Assembly (NCBI RefSeq): GCF_020177595.1
Contig: NZ_JAHTBL010000005.1
Span: forward strand, 186,001-250,000
Length of the DNA: 64,000 nucleotides
Direction: 5' to 3'
Origin: Cognatishimia sp. MH4019
GTDB taxonomy: Bacteria; Pseudomonadota; Alphaproteobacteria; Rhodobacterales; Rhodobacteraceae
The notes beneath the pieces are model-generated. The model worked only from the letters and a program-made list of their open reading frames with translations, was not told the DNA's origin and made no database searches. A program made the translations under genes and the position numbers. Positions within the stretch are counted from its first letter, which is position 1, and the number at the start of each line of letters is the position of its first letter. Positions 63,163-64,000 of this stretch are shown here, one piece after another.

Positions 63163-63184
63163 TACTACGATACGCTACTACGAT
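63163..63184 (+). repeat. Short direct repeat upstream of the integrase gene
   Basis: TACTACGAT occurs at 63163-63171 and 63176-63184, spaced 13 bp, just before the integrase ATG. A small hairpin (CCCTT, six bases, AAGGG, 63132-63147) lies upstream. These could be integrase arm-type or excisionase sites. Confidence 0.4.
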
Positions 63185-63190
63185 TGGCCC

Positions 63191-64000
63191 ATGTTGAAAC
63201 CCAAAGGCGTCCCACACTTATATCGACAGAACGACATCTGGCATGTGCGCGTATATGTCCCAAAGTCGGTCATCCCACTTGTCGGAAAGAGGGAAAAGCA
63301 CAAATCGATGGACACGACGGATCGGCGCACCGCCCGTGAACGCGCTGATGATTGGCGCAGGGATCAGTACCGATGGTTCAATGAACTATACGATGCTCGT
63401 GCCAGCCAGCCGAGCGTCATCGAGGAACTGCCTGAATCGATGATCGCGACAATGGCACGCGAAGTGTATCGAGACTATCGCACAGAGATCGACGCCGATT
63501 TTGCCGACCTCATTGACGCTCCGTTGGAAGAGCAATTGGCCAATGAAATCGCTGAGGAGGACCGTAGCGCGACACTTCAGGAACTGCTTCGAGATTTCGA
63601 TCCAATTTCGTCTGCCAAACAGTATGCAGATAGTCAGTTGAGGACCCATCAACTGGCGCTGTCGCCAGACAACCCATCTTATGCCAAGTTGGTCCGCCGC
63701 ATTCGCGAGGCCTTCATCCAAGTTTATGTGGATATCGTGAACACATATGCCAACACCCCCGGACGGGATGACAACTCTTTCTTCATCGACGCGACCACCA
63801 AAGAGCCGATTGACGCCGCAAACAGCACGTCCAGCAAGCCAGCGATCAGCTACGACCTGAGTGAACAGGCCAATCTGCTGCTTGCCGAAGTATCCAATAG
63901 CCGTGGTGCGAAGGGTGTCGCCAAAACACGAAACACCATGGACCTGATGCAGCAATGGTTTGGCAAGAACTACGATATCAGGAATATCGGACGCGCTGAA
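63191..64000 (+). CDS. Tyrosine recombinase/integrase, N-terminal part, cut by the window edge
   Basis: The frame is open from ATG 63191 to the window end (270 codons). The N terminus GVPHLYRQNDIWHVRVYVPK is the DUF6538-type beta region found at the start of tRNA-targeting integrases; MDTTDRRTARERADDWRRDQ follows. At the end, SRGAKGVAKTRNTMDLMQQW looks like the beginning of the core-binding (SAM-like) domain. The catalytic R-H-R-Y domain would lie beyond 64000. Location 92 bases after tRNA-Ala and more AT-rich codons indicate the left end of an integrated element. Confidence 0.85.
   Translation, partial: MLKPKGVPHLYRQNDIWHVRVYVPKSVIPLVGKREKHKSMDTTDRRTARERADDWRRDQYRWFNELYDARASQPSVIEELPESMIATMAREVYRDYRTEIDADFADLIDAPLEEQLANEIAEEDRSATLQELLRDFDPISSAKQYADSQLRTHQLALSPDNPSYAKLVRRIREAFIQVYVDIVNTYANTPGRDDNSFFIDATTKEPIDAANSTSSKPAISYDLSEQANLLLAEVSNSRGAKGVAKTRNTMDLMQQWFGKNYDIRNIGRAE

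Overview
The window is about 64 kb of a high-GC alphaproteobacterial chromosome. Gene content and order point to the Rhodobacterales (Roseobacter group): a second-type RpoH sigma factor, a Nfu/TsaB/RimI block, a LuxR-LuxI quorum-sensing pair preceded by a CtrA-type box, ethylmalonyl-CoA pathway genes (ccr, ecm, mch, a malyl-CoA lyase-type gene), and sdhCDAB and mdh-sucCD-sucAB-lpd clusters interrupted by small exported proteins. The species is not identifiable from what I see. Nearly all of it is core chromosome; only the last ~0.9 kb, beyond a tRNA-Ala(GGC) gene, looks like the edge of an integrated element.

Layout. 1-8990: housekeeping genes (dut fragment, coaBC, a ChaN-like protein, rpoH, cobU, a histidine phosphatase, a GST with a Cys-rich tail, comM, gshB, yraN, rsmI). 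9060-16330: an LpoA-like lipoprotein, glnD, murJ, a rhomboid-fold protein lacking its catalytic residues, trpS. 16500-20030: a class IV aminotransferase, a universal stress protein, nfu (behind a perfect Irr-type iron box), a GFA-type Zn protein, tsaB, rimI. 20200-26590: a nucleoside-type BMP/ABC transporter operon and a TSUP permease with its TIGR02186 partner. 26580-30510: a minus-strand run reading small ORF, luxR, luxI, RecD-like helicase, SDR. 30700-37900: ccr, an acyltransferase, a GNAT, ecm, deoD, a DUF1989 protein. 37960-43270: a small lipoprotein, the sdh operon (minus strand) and a divergent small exported protein. 43320-46670: a tightly overlapping operon of a malyl-CoA lyase-type gene, nnrU, a DUF1737 gene, mch and a DUF4344 metallopeptidase. 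46900-61000: a TSUP permease, mdh, a glycosyltransferase, then sucC, a lipoprotein gene, sucD, an orphan gene, sucA, sucB, three small genes and lpd. 61139-64000: a GntR-family regulator, a YgjP-like metallopeptidase, a TIGR02300 protein, tRNA-Ala and the start of an integrase.

How it fits together. The sdh and suc operons supply the 2-oxoglutarate-to-fumarate arm of the TCA cycle and mdh the malate-oxidising step. ccr, ecm, mch and the malyl-CoA lyase-type gene supply much of the ethylmalonyl-CoA route for assimilating acetyl-CoA. Both sdhC and sucC are preceded by two copies of a TGTGATCACA-type palindrome with centres exactly 21 bp apart. A single copy of the same palindrome sits just before the start codon of the GntR regulator that lies directly after lpd. 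I infer a local, self-controlled TCA-cycle regulon. Other regulatory signals are an Irr-type box before nfu, a CtrA-type box before the quorum-sensing operon, a possible RpoE-type promoter before rpoH, five consecutive 11-bp units before lpd, and four copies of a dispersed palindromic repeat next to gene 3' ends.
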